Source of the DNA: a virus | Length of the DNA stretch: 62,021 nucleotides | Virus record (IMG/VR): IMGVR_UViG_3300030109_004637 | Location: 1-62,021 of that record | Strand: one strand, 5' to 3' | In this document: positions 19,400-27,676 of the stretch, piece by piece | Numbering within the stretch: position 1 is the first letter of the stretch | How the letters are laid out: every line of letters begins with the position of its first letter | Notes under the pieces: model-generated | Seen by the model: the letters and a program-made list of their open reading frames with translations, nothing else | The model's database searches: none | What the model was told of the DNA's origin: nothing | Position numbers and translations under genes: made by a program

Positions 19400-21817
19400 T
19401 TATCTAGGATCAAAAGCACCTAAGTTAAAATTACCACCTAATATATCATTACCTGCTGACTCAAAGTTTTTAGGTGGTTTATCTTTTTTTCTTTGATCAA
19501 TTAATTCAGATTGTTGAGATGCTTGTATTTTTGTTCTTTCATCTTTACGATCTTCTTTTTCTTTTTCTCTATTTTTAAATGATTGAACCTCAATTTGTTT
19601 TAGTTGCATATTCATTTGAAATTCCAACTGCATCAATTCTTTTTTAGCAGCAACTTCTTGTTGCATTTTTTGTGCTTCTAATTGTGCCTTAAGTTGTTCT
19701 AATTGACTATCTACCTGAACTAAAGCTTGTTGTTTTTGTACCTCTGATTCTGCGGCGGCAGATTGTTGTGCGGCATTTGCTTGAGCTTGAGCTTGTATAT
19801 TTTGTTGAGCAACTTGTTGATCTCTTTGTTGTTTCTTTTTTCTTCTTAACTTTAAAACTTGATTAGCTAACTTAATATTATTTATTTCTCTTATATCAAT
19901 AGCATCTTCAAGATCTATAGTTTTTTGTTGAACAGCTACTTGAATATTATTTTCAAGCATTGCTTTTTCTTCTTCATCAGGTTTTAATTCAATAAATATA
20001 CCAAAATCATGCATATGCAAATTAGACATCTCTTCTAATGTAGCTACATTATGTACACCTATACTTTGTATAAAAGCTTCTTTTGTAGGAGAATATTCTA
20101 TTACATCAGATATTCTTAATGATAAGCATTCAGCTGTTTCAGCTGTTAAAAATAAACCTGATTGTAATATATGCCTTGTTGCTGTATTAGAATTAGCTGC
20201 TGCTATTTTTTGAAGACCTACTAAAGAATTTTTATCAGGAGTGCTACCATCTCTAGCTTCATTTAAGCCAGTAACATCTCTTATCATTTGTAAGTAATAA
20301 TTATAAGTTTGTATTAGTGTTTGCATTTTAGCTCCACCACTACCACTAGCTATTTCTTGTATAGGTACTTTTCCAGGATTAAGATCTCCATCTGAAGTAA
20401 GTGATCTACCTATAATACTACCAGTTTGAAAAAACATATTTAATGCTTCTTGAGGATTATAGTTTGTTCCATTACCAAGATCAACTTCAGCTATACCATC
20501 AGCATCTAAATAAACACCATCTGGTATCATCCTTGACATTACTTGCTGTAGCTTTAAATGAGTTAGCTGTATCATATCAGCAAAACCAGTTATTCTACTT
20601 ACTAGTGATTCTACTCTACCTTGATAAACTCTAGGAGCAACAATACTGTAATTCATTTTAACTTTAGTGTTATCACTTTTTGGCCTCATCATATTTTCAG
20701 CCATTTCCCATTTTAACAGCTTACTGCTACCTAAAGCCATAACACCTTCGTACAATACTTCTAATGATCTAGAAACTTTTTCAAAATTTTCATCTGATAC
20801 TTCAGATGGTGGGTTAAAGTTGTCATCTTTATTTATTGCTTTATTAGCACCAGTACCTGTAGTTTTTATTTTATAAACTTCATTCATATATGTTTTATAA
20901 TTAAAATATAAAACATCTATTTGATTATTATCTTTTTGATCGTACTGATACCTACTACTACGAGTTTTTACTGTAGTTGAATAATTTTGTATTTCCTTTA
21001 AATCTTCATTTGTTAGTTGAGGAAACTCTTTTTTTAATTCGTTTATTGGTACTGTTTTTATTTCGCCAACGTAATATATATCTTCAAAGTATGGTGACTC
21101 AGTATATGAATAAACTAAGTTTATTGGATCTACATATTCTATTTTTATGCCTTCAGATTTACTAAATGTATTTTTAATACAACCTATACCTAATACTGTT
21201 AAATCATAAAAAAATCTTTTTTTAGTTAATTCATATTTATTTTTTTCAAACAAAACATTTAAAGCTTGTTCTTCTGCTATTTCAATAGCTTGTTTGTAAG
21301 TTAACTGCATATGAAGCTCAAGTTCTTCTTTAGAATCTGGTAATTCTTCTTCTGGTGTTGATGCAAGGCTTACATTAAAATTTTCTTTAAAAAAACTGTC
21401 AAAGTTTTTAAGTCTCATGTCAGATAAAATACCCTCCATGTAATCAGTTCTTTTACTTATTCCATTTGGATCTTGAGAAAAAGCTTTTATGTCATAAGTT
21501 CTTTCAGAAATACCATTAACAACTATATCTACAAATTTAGGTATAATAGGTACTGGTTTCCAGTCTAAATTAAGATAAGATAAATCACCATTTATAGATA
21601 ATTCATCTTTATATTTTTGTATGGACTGCTCACCTCTAGCATAAAGTCTTAGTTTGTGATAATTATTATAATTAGTTCTATACCTGTGATTACCACTATC
21701 ACCGTAAAACCATTCAGTTTCTATAGCTCTAGCAACCTTAAGTCCATATTCTGGACTTATTTTTTCAAGATCACTAGCTACTTGGCTAGGAAAATAATTT
21801 TTAATAGAATCAGCCAT
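19400..21817 (-). CDS. Portal protein
   Basis: An 805-residue protein immediately downstream of terL (8-base overlap), the normal place of the portal. The N-terminal half holds YLNLDWKPVPIIPKFVDIVVNG, a segment typical of portal proteins of Bacteroidota phages, and a VAPRVYQGRVESLVSRITGF clip/stem-like region follows. Residues about 650-760 form a long Gln-rich coiled coil (QQRDQQVAQQNIQAQAQ...). Twelve copies would form the DNA channel at one capsid vertex, bound by the terminase during packaging. The length is above the usual 500-600 residues mainly because of the Gln-rich C-terminus. Confidence 0.8.
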   Translation of the reverse strand: MADSIKNYFPSQVASDLEKISPEYGLKVARAIETEWFYGDSGNHRYRTNYNNYHKLRLYARGEQSIQKYKDELSINGDLSYLNLDWKPVPIIPKFVDIVVNGISERTYDIKAFSQDPNGISKRTDYMEGILSDMRLKNFDSFFKENFNVSLASTPEEELPDSKEELELHMQLTYKQAIEIAEEQALNVLFEKNKYELTKKRFFYDLTVLGIGCIKNTFSKSEGIKIEYVDPINLVYSYTESPYFEDIYYVGEIKTVPINELKKEFPQLTNEDLKEIQNYSTTVKTRSSRYQYDQKDNNQIDVLYFNYKTYMNEVYKIKTTGTGANKAINKDDNFNPPSEVSDENFEKVSRSLEVLYEGVMALGSSKLLKWEMAENMMRPKSDNTKVKMNYSIVAPRVYQGRVESLVSRITGFADMIQLTHLKLQQVMSRMIPDGVYLDADGIAEVDLGNGTNYNPQEALNMFFQTGSIIGRSLTSDGDLNPGKVPIQEIASGSGGAKMQTLIQTYNYYLQMIRDVTGLNEARDGSTPDKNSLVGLQKIAAANSNTATRHILQSGLFLTAETAECLSLRISDVIEYSPTKEAFIQSIGVHNVATLEEMSNLHMHDFGIFIELKPDEEEKAMLENNIQVAVQQKTIDLEDAIDIREINNIKLANQVLKLRRKKKQQRDQQVAQQNIQAQAQANAAQQSAAAESEVQKQQALVQVDSQLEQLKAQLEAQKMQQEVAAKKELMQLEFQMNMQLKQIEVQSFKNREKEKEDRKDERTKIQASQQSELIDQRKKDKPPKNFESAGNDILGGNFNLGAFDPR

Positions 21818-24032
21818 ATTGTTCTGTTATTATTTTAGATGACATGCCTTCGTTTTTATATTTAGCAAATCCAATATTTATTTTTCTTTTTTCTCTTTGT
21901 ATGTTTGGTGCATATAAATTTCTATTGCAAGCCATAACAGCTAAACCACTACTTATAGATGCATCAAATTTTGTTCTGTTATTTATGTCAAATTTTGACC
22001 AATCATTTAATGTTGTATTAAAATACATACTACCATAACTACCATCACTCTTTAAACCAACATTATTTTGTATATACATTTCAATAGCAGCAGCATGAGC
22101 CTGCTTCATGTCTTCACTAGAGTTAGGTATACCACCTATTTCTTTTTCTGTTATTGATAGTTTGTTCCAAATTTTATCTGGTCTATTCATAGAATAACCT
22201 CTATAACCTCTACGTCTTAAATAATACAAAAGCCTAGGCTTATTATTCTCTGCTAGTATTGGCATGCCATAAAATACAAGCGCCATTAATACATCTTCAA
22301 AAAATATTTCTGCAGTTTGAGGTCTAGCTAAATATTCTAAAAAGAAACTAGTACTTGGTGCTTCTTCCATTGAAAACTTTGTTAGTCCGTGTAAAGCTCC
22401 TTTAGAACCTTGACCGTCAACAGTACCAGATATATCATAACTATCACATCCAAAAGCACCGATATGTTCATTACCTGGTTTTTTACCGTTACTAGTTTGT
22501 ATTACTTTATTTTGCAAATGAGTTGGTGGCACCCAACTAATATTAAATCTACCTTTAGGATCTGGATAAAATATTACTTTTGAATCTTTAATACCATTTA
22601 CCCATTGAAAATTACCAGTTGTTATAGCTGAATTATTATTAACACCTTCATTATAATCTATTTGTTCGTATATTCTAGTTAAATTAAATATACTATTCTT
22701 AGTTTCATCTCTAAATGCATGCTCTTCTGTTCTAGGAAACTGTCTATAAAACTCATTTAAAGCATCAGGATCATTTTTTAAACCATCAACTTCATTTTGC
22801 CAATGATCTAATATACCTGTATCTATGTATTCCCCATAAGGTCCTTTAACTTCTTTTTCAGGTGTATCAAATACTGGCTGACCGTACTCATCAATAAACC
22901 CCTCGTAATTCCATTCCATAGGAATAAAAAGGCTATAAAGCCCAGAACTAGTTTGTCCATTTCTATTTCGTTTATTGACATCTGAATCTCTGTATAGTTT
23001 TTTAAAATTCTCACCACCTTTGTCTAAAGCATTAGACGTAGATCCCATCATACATTTACCTATAACTCTACTACCTAACCTTAACGTTGTTTTTGTGACT
23101 TGCCAGTTGTTGAGTATGTTGTTTGGCTTTTCCCACTTCCCTGATTCATCATGTACGAGGAGTTTAAGTTTTTCCCCATCGTAGGAGTTGTCGCCGGTAT
23201 TTTTCCAATCGATTGTGGTGTCCAATCCTTGTAAATCAGCTGGTCTTTCCGAACTCGTGATACTCCGTCTGGTAAGTTTTGATGCTGGTACTCTGAATGC
23301 AAGTTCTGTTTTAGGTCTATCCATACCGTCTTGGATTGGTTTGAAGAAGAAGGGGTAGTTGACAGATATTGGCACGACCTTGTCAGTGAACATCTTCTTA
23401 GCATCGGGTCCAGACTTGGACAAAATGCCGTACCTCGAATCACTGGATATTGTAGCAAGGTTAACCGATTCTCCACTTGCCATGAAAGAAAACCCTGATC
23501 TTCTGTTCTTAAGATAACACATCCCATAGGATCTTGCATCTGATTTACAAGCCTCCCAAAAGATGTAGAATAATCTATTGGCTTCACGATAATCTGGTTT
23601 CCCGACGTCAATTTTACTCCATTGCAAGTACATGTAATGAGCACCAGTAATATAAGTAGGGCAGCCGTTGTTATAGTACCATAAACCTTCTTCTCTAATT
23701 TTGAACTCATTTTCTATATATTCTATATGTTTTTCTTTAAAACTATTAGGATACTCCTTCCAATCAAATATTGTTTTTATTTTACTAAGTTCTTCTGGAC
23801 ACTCAGTATACTCCCATTTATTGCTTTTAAACTTAACAATATTAGTTTGTTTTGGTAAAGCTATTTTAAGATTTTGTATCTCATATACTTCACCTATTTG
23901 ACCGGTTTTACTAATTATAACAACATCATGTTCTTTGTTATAACCATACTCCCATTTTTTAGACTTGTTAAGTCTTGTTATTGTATTTAATTTAATTGGA
24001 GTTATAACCTTATATAAGGTTTGTTTATACAT
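21810..24032 (-). CDS. terL: Terminase large subunit
   Basis: A 740-residue packaging motor. The ATPase half has a Walker-A-like NRRSGFSF loop near residues 176-183 (an atypical one, lacking GKT), a Walker B LLVHDE at 291-296 and a GSTSNALDKGG coupling segment at 330-340. The nuclease half (from about 480) has acidic residues in FGCDSYDIS, EIFFEDVLMAL and the closing DMKQAHAAA region. Residues about 128-316 are encoded by a stretch of near 50% G+C while the flanks are about 27%, with a 209-codon open shadow frame; the protein itself stays intact. The gene precedes the portal. Confidence 0.85.
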   Translation of the reverse strand: MYKQTLYKVITPIKLNTITRLNKSKKWEYGYNKEHDVVIISKTGQIGEVYEIQNLKIALPKQTNIVKFKSNKWEYTECPEELSKIKTIFDWKEYPNSFKEKHIEYIENEFKIREEGLWYYNNGCPTYITGAHYMYLQWSKIDVGKPDYREANRLFYIFWEACKSDARSYGMCYLKNRRSGFSFMASGESVNLATISSDSRYGILSKSGPDAKKMFTDKVVPISVNYPFFFKPIQDGMDRPKTELAFRVPASKLTRRSITSSERPADLQGLDTTIDWKNTGDNSYDGEKLKLLVHDESGKWEKPNNILNNWQVTKTTLRLGSRVIGKCMMGSTSNALDKGGENFKKLYRDSDVNKRNRNGQTSSGLYSLFIPMEWNYEGFIDEYGQPVFDTPEKEVKGPYGEYIDTGILDHWQNEVDGLKNDPDALNEFYRQFPRTEEHAFRDETKNSIFNLTRIYEQIDYNEGVNNNSAITTGNFQWVNGIKDSKVIFYPDPKGRFNISWVPPTHLQNKVIQTSNGKKPGNEHIGAFGCDSYDISGTVDGQGSKGALHGLTKFSMEEAPSTSFFLEYLARPQTAEIFFEDVLMALVFYGMPILAENNKPRLLYYLRRRGYRGYSMNRPDKIWNKLSITEKEIGGIPNSSEDMKQAHAAAIEMYIQNNVGLKSDGSYGSMYFNTTLNDWSKFDINNRTKFDASISSGLAVMACNRNLYAPNIQREKRKINIGFAKYKNEGMSSKIITEQYG

Positions 24033-24035
24033 ATA

Positions 24036-24428
24036 TTATCCTTTTGTAAAGAAAGCATATTCAGCAACTATTGTATTTGCAGAAGCTTCTAATTGTACCG
24101 CAACTGAACCACCAGTTCTACCTATTGGAACAAACATAAATTCACCTGCACTTAATTCTCCAAAAGATTTGTCATCTTCTATTTCAACTTCTAAAGTTGA
24201 TGTTACCGCAGCATCATTTTCATCAACTCCGGTGTGTTTTACATACAAATATCTAATACTAGAAGCTGACGCACATATTATTGTTGAACCACCTGTAGTT
24301 GAAGCTGATATTTTACTTAATCCTATTATAGGATCTGTTACTGTTAAAGAATCTGTTAAATTTAAATTTAAAGGATTAGATGTAGCGTCTGTACTTGATA
24401 GTATTAATGTTGCTGATAATGTTGCCAT
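24036..24428 (-). CDS. Beta-rich structural-type protein
   Basis: A 130-residue Ser/Thr/Ala-rich protein predicted all beta (LSATLILSSTDATS, STIICASASSIRYLYVKHTG, FMFVPIGRTGGSVAVQLEASANTIVAEYAFF). The pattern resembles small capsid-decoration or fibre-tip proteins of marine phages. It lies between the putative small terminase and terL with gaps of 3 and 8 bases. No catalytic motif visible. Confidence 0.5.
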   Translation of the reverse strand: MATLSATLILSSTDATSNPLNLNLTDSLTVTDPIIGLSKISASTTGGSTIICASASSIRYLYVKHTGVDENDAAVTSTLEVEIEDDKSFGELSAGEFMFVPIGRTGGSVAVQLEASANTIVAEYAFFTKG

Positions 24429-24436
24429 ATTTTTTT

Positions 24437-24715
24437 TTATTTAGATCTTTTTTCTGCAAAACCACCAAATGACACATCTTTTTTTATATCAACTGGTATT
24501 TTGTTTTCTATTATGTTTTCTTCTTCTTCTATTCTTTTTAATATTTCAAAGGCATCAAAGATAGCAAGTTTTTTTGTTGCTGCTGCATTTTTTAATCTGT
24601 CTGCAGATATATCATCGTCTGAATCAACAATAGCTTCTTTAGCTACTTTTATTAATTCTTCAACCGCTACTTGCCCAGCTTGGATTATATTCTTCTTCGT
24701 TTCCTTTGTATTCAT
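24437..24715 (-). CDS. Putative terminase small subunit
   Basis: A 92-residue, largely helical, charged protein (AVEELIKVAKEAIVDSDDDISADRLKNAAATKKLAIFDAFEILKRIEEEE) one gene upstream of terL, fitting a small DNA-recognition terminase subunit. There is no clear helix-turn-helix. Its only methionine is the first, so the 56-base overlap with the preceding gene seems real. The role is inferred from position and size. Confidence 0.45.
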   Translation of the reverse strand: MNTKETKKNIIQAGQVAVEELIKVAKEAIVDSDDDISADRLKNAAATKKLAIFDAFEILKRIEEEENIIENKIPVDIKKDVSFGGFAEKRSK

Positions 24716-25265
24716 ATTTAATTGTAATTTGACTAGTTAAAACTCTATATAGTCTTTCACCGTCAATAATAAATTCATAAGTGCTTATAGGTGTAAATCC
24801 AACTAAGTCACCTTCTTTTAAACCAAATTCTAAAAGTGCTTTGTTACTTTGTTTCAAAATACCTACACACTCTTTTTCTTGATTTGAAGAATATTTATCT
24901 GTAGATTTTATTGGTTTTACAAAACAAAAACCTTCTGTAGCTATCCACTTATTGTTTCTTTTATAAGAAAATATTTGATCTTCTTTTACACAATAAGTAT
25001 TTTCGTTTATATAACTTCTACTATTTTTTTCTTCAGCTTTTATATTATGCCATCTTCTAAATACATTATGATGAACTATTATTTCATCATCTACTTGTAT
25101 TTTAGTAGGTACAGCTATAGGTATTGATTTAACTATAGCTCTTCTACTAACATATTTATGGTTATATATTTCTGTATTAAGTATAAGTTTTTTATCACCT
25201 ATTTCTTTAACATTATTATATCTTGATTTCTTAGGTGATATAATAAAATCATATATACTTTGCAT
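24660..25265 (-). CDS. Possible tandem GroES-like protein
   Basis: A 201-residue protein that seems to hold two GroES-type beta barrels: residues about 28-108 (VSRRAIVKSIP, VDDEIIVHHNVFR, TYCVKEDQIFSYKR) and about 113-190 (CFVKPIK, GILKQS, LKEGDLVGFTP, ERLYRVLTSQI). Each half has the GroES pattern of a first strand, a GD-V turn and a closing Y-V-x-x-x-x-I strand. The phage also has a normal GroES/GroEL pair 2.2 kb away. The assignment is by eye and needs structural support. Its ATG overlaps the previous stop (TAATG). Confidence 0.4.
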   Translation of the reverse strand: MQSIYDFIISPKKSRYNNVKEIGDKKLILNTEIYNHKYVSRRAIVKSIPIAVPTKIQVDDEIIVHHNVFRRWHNIKAEEKNSRSYINENTYCVKEDQIFSYKRNNKWIATEGFCFVKPIKSTDKYSSNQEKECVGILKQSNKALLEFGLKEGDLVGFTPISTYEFIIDGERLYRVLTSQITIKYEYKGNEEEYNPSWASSG

Positions 25266-25489
25266 TAATATTCTAGATTATACTCTACTGATATAGCCAT
25301 GTTTTTATTGAAGTTTTTCCAAATAATAACATCTTCATTTTTTTTAATATAAATGTCATACCCTTCATCTTCTTCAATTATATTATAAATCTTATGACCT
25401 CCATAAACCTCTTGACCTACAGAGTAATGCATAGATTCATTTTTATAATCTTTACCAATACTAATTTTACGTATTAGCTTGCTGCTCAT
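25265..25489 (-). CDS. Small hypothetical protein
   Basis: A 74-residue protein from ATG 25489 (a TTG six bases earlier is also in frame). It has a beta-rich body: YSVGQEVYGGHKIYNIIEEDEGYDIYIKK. It overlaps the preceding coiled-coil gene by 23 bases and abuts the next, so is translated with them. No family recognised. Confidence 0.5.
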   Translation of the reverse strand: MSSKLIRKISIGKDYKNESMHYSVGQEVYGGHKIYNIIEEDEGYDIYIKKNEDVIIWKNFNKNMAISVEYNLEY

Positions 25490-25721
25490 CTTCAATTGGA
25501 GTTATGGTGCCGTCTACAATATTAACGTTTACTTTACCGTATTGTTTTTCAAGTGTTTCTTGAAAATCTTTAAGACCTTTTTGAACCTCACCTATTTGAT
25601 GAAGTAGTACGTGTTTTTGAGTTTCAAGTTGACCAATTTGTGATTGACCATTGTTTATTTGTTTTACTAAACCTTGTATTGCTTCTAACTCGTCTTTTTT
25701 AATTTTTTTAACTTTACTCAT
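25467..25721 (-). CDS. Small coiled-coil protein
   Basis: An 84-residue protein: a basic start (MSKVKKIKKDELE), then one long heptad-rich helix to about residue 60 (IQGLVKQINNGQSQIGQLETQ, HQIGEVQKGLKDFQETLEK), then a short beta tail. It resembles prefoldin-like small phage proteins in shape only. First gene after a 67-base gap, so possibly first of a transcript. Confidence 0.5.
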   Translation of the reverse strand: MSKVKKIKKDELEAIQGLVKQINNGQSQIGQLETQKHVLLHQIGEVQKGLKDFQETLEKQYGKVNVNIVDGTITPIEDEQQANT

Positions 25722-25788
25722 TATTTTAAATTTAATTAAATTTTACTTGTTAATATTTAAATTACACAAATACTTTGTTTTTTAAAAT

Positions 25789-26235
25789 TTACTTTGCACT
25801 TGTGCCATAATAATATGCAAATATATTACTTATAACAACACCTTCTACCATACCCATTAAATGTACAAACAAATCATTATCAGTTACAGTAGGTACATAA
25901 ACTACTGCATATATTATAAAAGCAAATGACATTAACCCAACTATTCCGGTCAATGTCATCATAAAGTCTTTTTTACCAGTTTTAGCAACTTCTATTTCCC
26001 TGTTTCTAGCAGAGTCTCTATCAGCTACTTCTAGTTTATACATTTCAGCATGTTGCTTATTTAATATCTTTTTATCCTCAGGTGATATCTTAGGATCATT
26101 GTCAATCATCTTACCTACCATACTAAGCACACCTGCGTCTGGTATTAAATCACCTGCAACATTAAGTATTTTAGGTGCTAAGTTTTTTAGCAGTCCACCT
26201 AACTTGGTGTCTTTAAATTTTTTCTTTTCACTCAT
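25789..26235 (-). CDS. Putative holin (two membrane segments)
   Basis: A 148-residue protein. Residues 1-90 are soluble and charged with an ADRDSARNREIEVAKTGKKDF motif; two membrane spans follow at about 92-113 (MTLTGIVGLMSFAFIIYAVVYV) and 124-143. Proteins of this plan are commonly called holins in Bacteroidota phages. The lysis role is inferred from topology only. Start codon overlaps the stop of the metallopeptidase-like gene by 4 bases. Confidence 0.5.
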   Translation of the reverse strand: MSEKKKFKDTKLGGLLKNLAPKILNVAGDLIPDAGVLSMVGKMIDNDPKISPEDKKILNKQHAEMYKLEVADRDSARNREIEVAKTGKKDFMMTLTGIVGLMSFAFIIYAVVYVPTVTDNDLFVHLMGMVEGVVISNIFAYYYGTSAK

Positions 26236-26549
26236 GTTTTTCTTCTTCTTCTTTTTCCACTCACTCTTTTACGCCTAGAAGCTTTGTATGCTTCTTTTTC
26301 CCAAGGTAAATTTTCACTACCTTCATCTATTTTATTTCTTGGATATGTCTTTCCTTTCCAATAAAAATTTTTATTATCATAATCAAGATCACCTCTTCTC
26401 ATTTGTTCTAAATGAACCTTTTCATGAGCAATCACTCGTTTTGCTTGAGCACTGTTTTTATCTATAGATTTATTAATAAGTATTGTATTACCTTTATTCG
26501 CCTGGCCTAAAACATTTTTACCTAAACGCTTTTTAATTACACGTACCAT
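26232..26549 (-). CDS. Mini zinc metallopeptidase-like protein
   Basis: A 105-residue protein with a clear HExxH zinc motif, H42-E43-K44-V45-H46 in VIAHEKVHLEQM, and a downstream LPWEKEAY (E84/E86) that could give the third ligand as in minimal gluzincins. The C-terminal tail is very basic (SRRKRVSGKRRRRKT). Such small proteins are frequent in phages of Bacteroidota; substrate unknown. Coupled to the putative holin, so a part in lysis or virion maturation is possible. Confidence 0.55.
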   Translation of the reverse strand: MVRVIKKRLGKNVLGQANKGNTILINKSIDKNSAQAKRVIAHEKVHLEQMRRGDLDYDNKNFYWKGKTYPRNKIDEGSENLPWEKEAYKASRRKRVSGKRRRRKT

Positions 26550-26551
26550 AC

Positions 26552-26992
26552 TTATCTATCTTTGTCTTTTATCATATCATCTAAAGCTTTATTCATTACT
26601 TTATCAGTATATGTTTTGTTTTTATGAAAAACATTTCTTTCTGTAAATGGTGGATCTTCTTCACCTAGTAGTATTCTATATATTCTACTTATTACTTGAC
26701 TACATTTAAACGATGTTTTAAATACACTGTATTTTATAGTAGTCCTATTTCTTTGTCTCCAAACCTCTATCCAACCCTCTCTTTTTAATCTCTCCCACCT
26801 GTGCTTATCCCAAGTATATGTATAAGCACCATCTATAAATTCATTACGTGTAAATCTTCCTTTACAATCTAAGTATATTAATAATTCAAGATCAGCATCA
26901 CTTAAACCATAAGTTTTACAGACCCACTTACGTGTGAGCCTGTAATACTTAAGGATGTTAAGATCACGAAGATCTTGTGCTGTTAATCTCAA
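26552..26992 (-). CDS. Winged-helix (MarR-like) DNA-binding protein
   Basis: A 146-residue protein with the winged-helix pattern DLNILKYYRLTRKWVCKTYGLSDADLELLIYLDCKG..FTRNEF (helices 1-3) and DKHRWERLKREGWIEVWRQRNRTTIKYSV (recognition helix and wing). Proteins of this type are common in marine phages beside structural genes, probably as regulators of late expression or as a packaging factor. Which one cannot be told from sequence. Confidence 0.6.
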   Translation of the reverse strand: MRLTAQDLRDLNILKYYRLTRKWVCKTYGLSDADLELLIYLDCKGRFTRNEFIDGAYTYTWDKHRWERLKREGWIEVWRQRNRTTIKYSVFKTSFKCSQVISRIYRILLGEEDPPFTERNVFHKNKTYTDKVMNKALDDMIKDKDR

Positions 26993-27002
26993 TATTTAAA
27001 TA

Positions 27003-27320
27003 TTAAGTGTCAATTGTTAATGCAGTGCTAGTAATATCTGGATGTAAGAATACAGAATTTACTAAATCACATACTACAATAAAACCATCAACATGAGGTC
27101 CACCATTAATAGCTTGAATTATAGCTTGTGTAACAGCTTTCTCCGTTTGAGTTGTAATTGTTAAAGTTACAAGATCAGTGTCAGCCGCATCATTTGTTGA
27201 GGCTGGTGCAAAAAACAGTTTTAAATCAGTATCTCCATCGTGGATAATACTAATTAAATTTGATACTGGATAGCAATAAGCATCGTTATTTCCATCTTGA
27301 AAATATAAAAATTTATCCAT
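27003..27320 (-). CDS. Small structural-type protein
   Basis: A 105-residue protein starting MDKFLYFQDGNNDAYCYPV, with LVTLTITTQTEKAVTQAIIQAINGGPHVDGFIVVCD. I recall similar FLYFQD-type proteins beside structural genes in marine phages but know no function. A 98-base gap with a small hairpin follows before the GroES gene. Confidence 0.5.
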   Translation of the reverse strand: MDKFLYFQDGNNDAYCYPVSNLISIIHDGDTDLKLFFAPASTNDAADTDLVTLTITTQTEKAVTQAIIQAINGGPHVDGFIVVCDLVNSVFLHPDITSTALTIDT

Positions 27321-27396
27321 AATTATTATTTGTTTTGAGTTTTAAAATTAATTTACCGTTTGTGGTTACTGGATTATGGGTTTAGGTTTCTGGCTT

Positions 27397-27414
27397 ATTC
27401 TATATTAATAGAAT
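27397..27414. other. Short perfect hairpin after groS
   Basis: ATTCTAT-ATTA-ATAGAAT: a 7-bp stem with a 4-base loop, five bases past the groS stop codon. No T-run follows on either strand, so it may be an RNA end-protecting hairpin rather than a terminator. Confidence 0.35.
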
Positions 27415-27418
27415 GTCT

Positions 27419-27676
27419 TTATTCGACAAGAACTACGTCTTGTGCTCTTATAATTTTATAAAGGGTGTCTTCATAGCTAATACCATGTCCTGCATGCTTG
27501 TCATAGTATACTATGTCTTTATCATTGACACCCTCGACCTTACTGCCGCAGCTGATAACCTTAGCTCTAATGTAACGATTATCCAGGTCTGTCTTCTCTG
27601 TGAAAATAAGTCCAGCAATCTTTTTTTGCTCTTCTTTTATATCACTTACTATTAAATAGTAATTAATTGCTTTCAT
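27419..27676 (-). CDS. groS: Co-chaperonin GroES
   Basis: An 85-residue GroES-type lid protein: NYYLIVSDIKEEQKKIAGLIF (first strand and start of the mobile-loop region), YIRAKVISCGSKVEGVNDKDIVYYDKHAG and a closing YKIIRAQDVVLVE that matches the final GroES strand. It is a little shorter than the usual 95-97 residues, mostly in the roof loop. It overlaps the end of groL by 14 bases, so the pair is expressed as groL-groS, the reverse of the usual bacterial order. The gene is richer in G+C than its surroundings. Confidence 0.8.
   Translation of the reverse strand: MKAINYYLIVSDIKEEQKKIAGLIFTEKTDLDNRYIRAKVISCGSKVEGVNDKDIVYYDKHAGHGISYEDTLYKIIRAQDVVLVE

Noticed and set aside
23081-23710. A 209-codon open frame overlapping terL on the same strand
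   Set aside because: The product has no recognisable pattern, and the frame is open because the local base composition is richer in G+C. TerL motifs are intact in the main frame.
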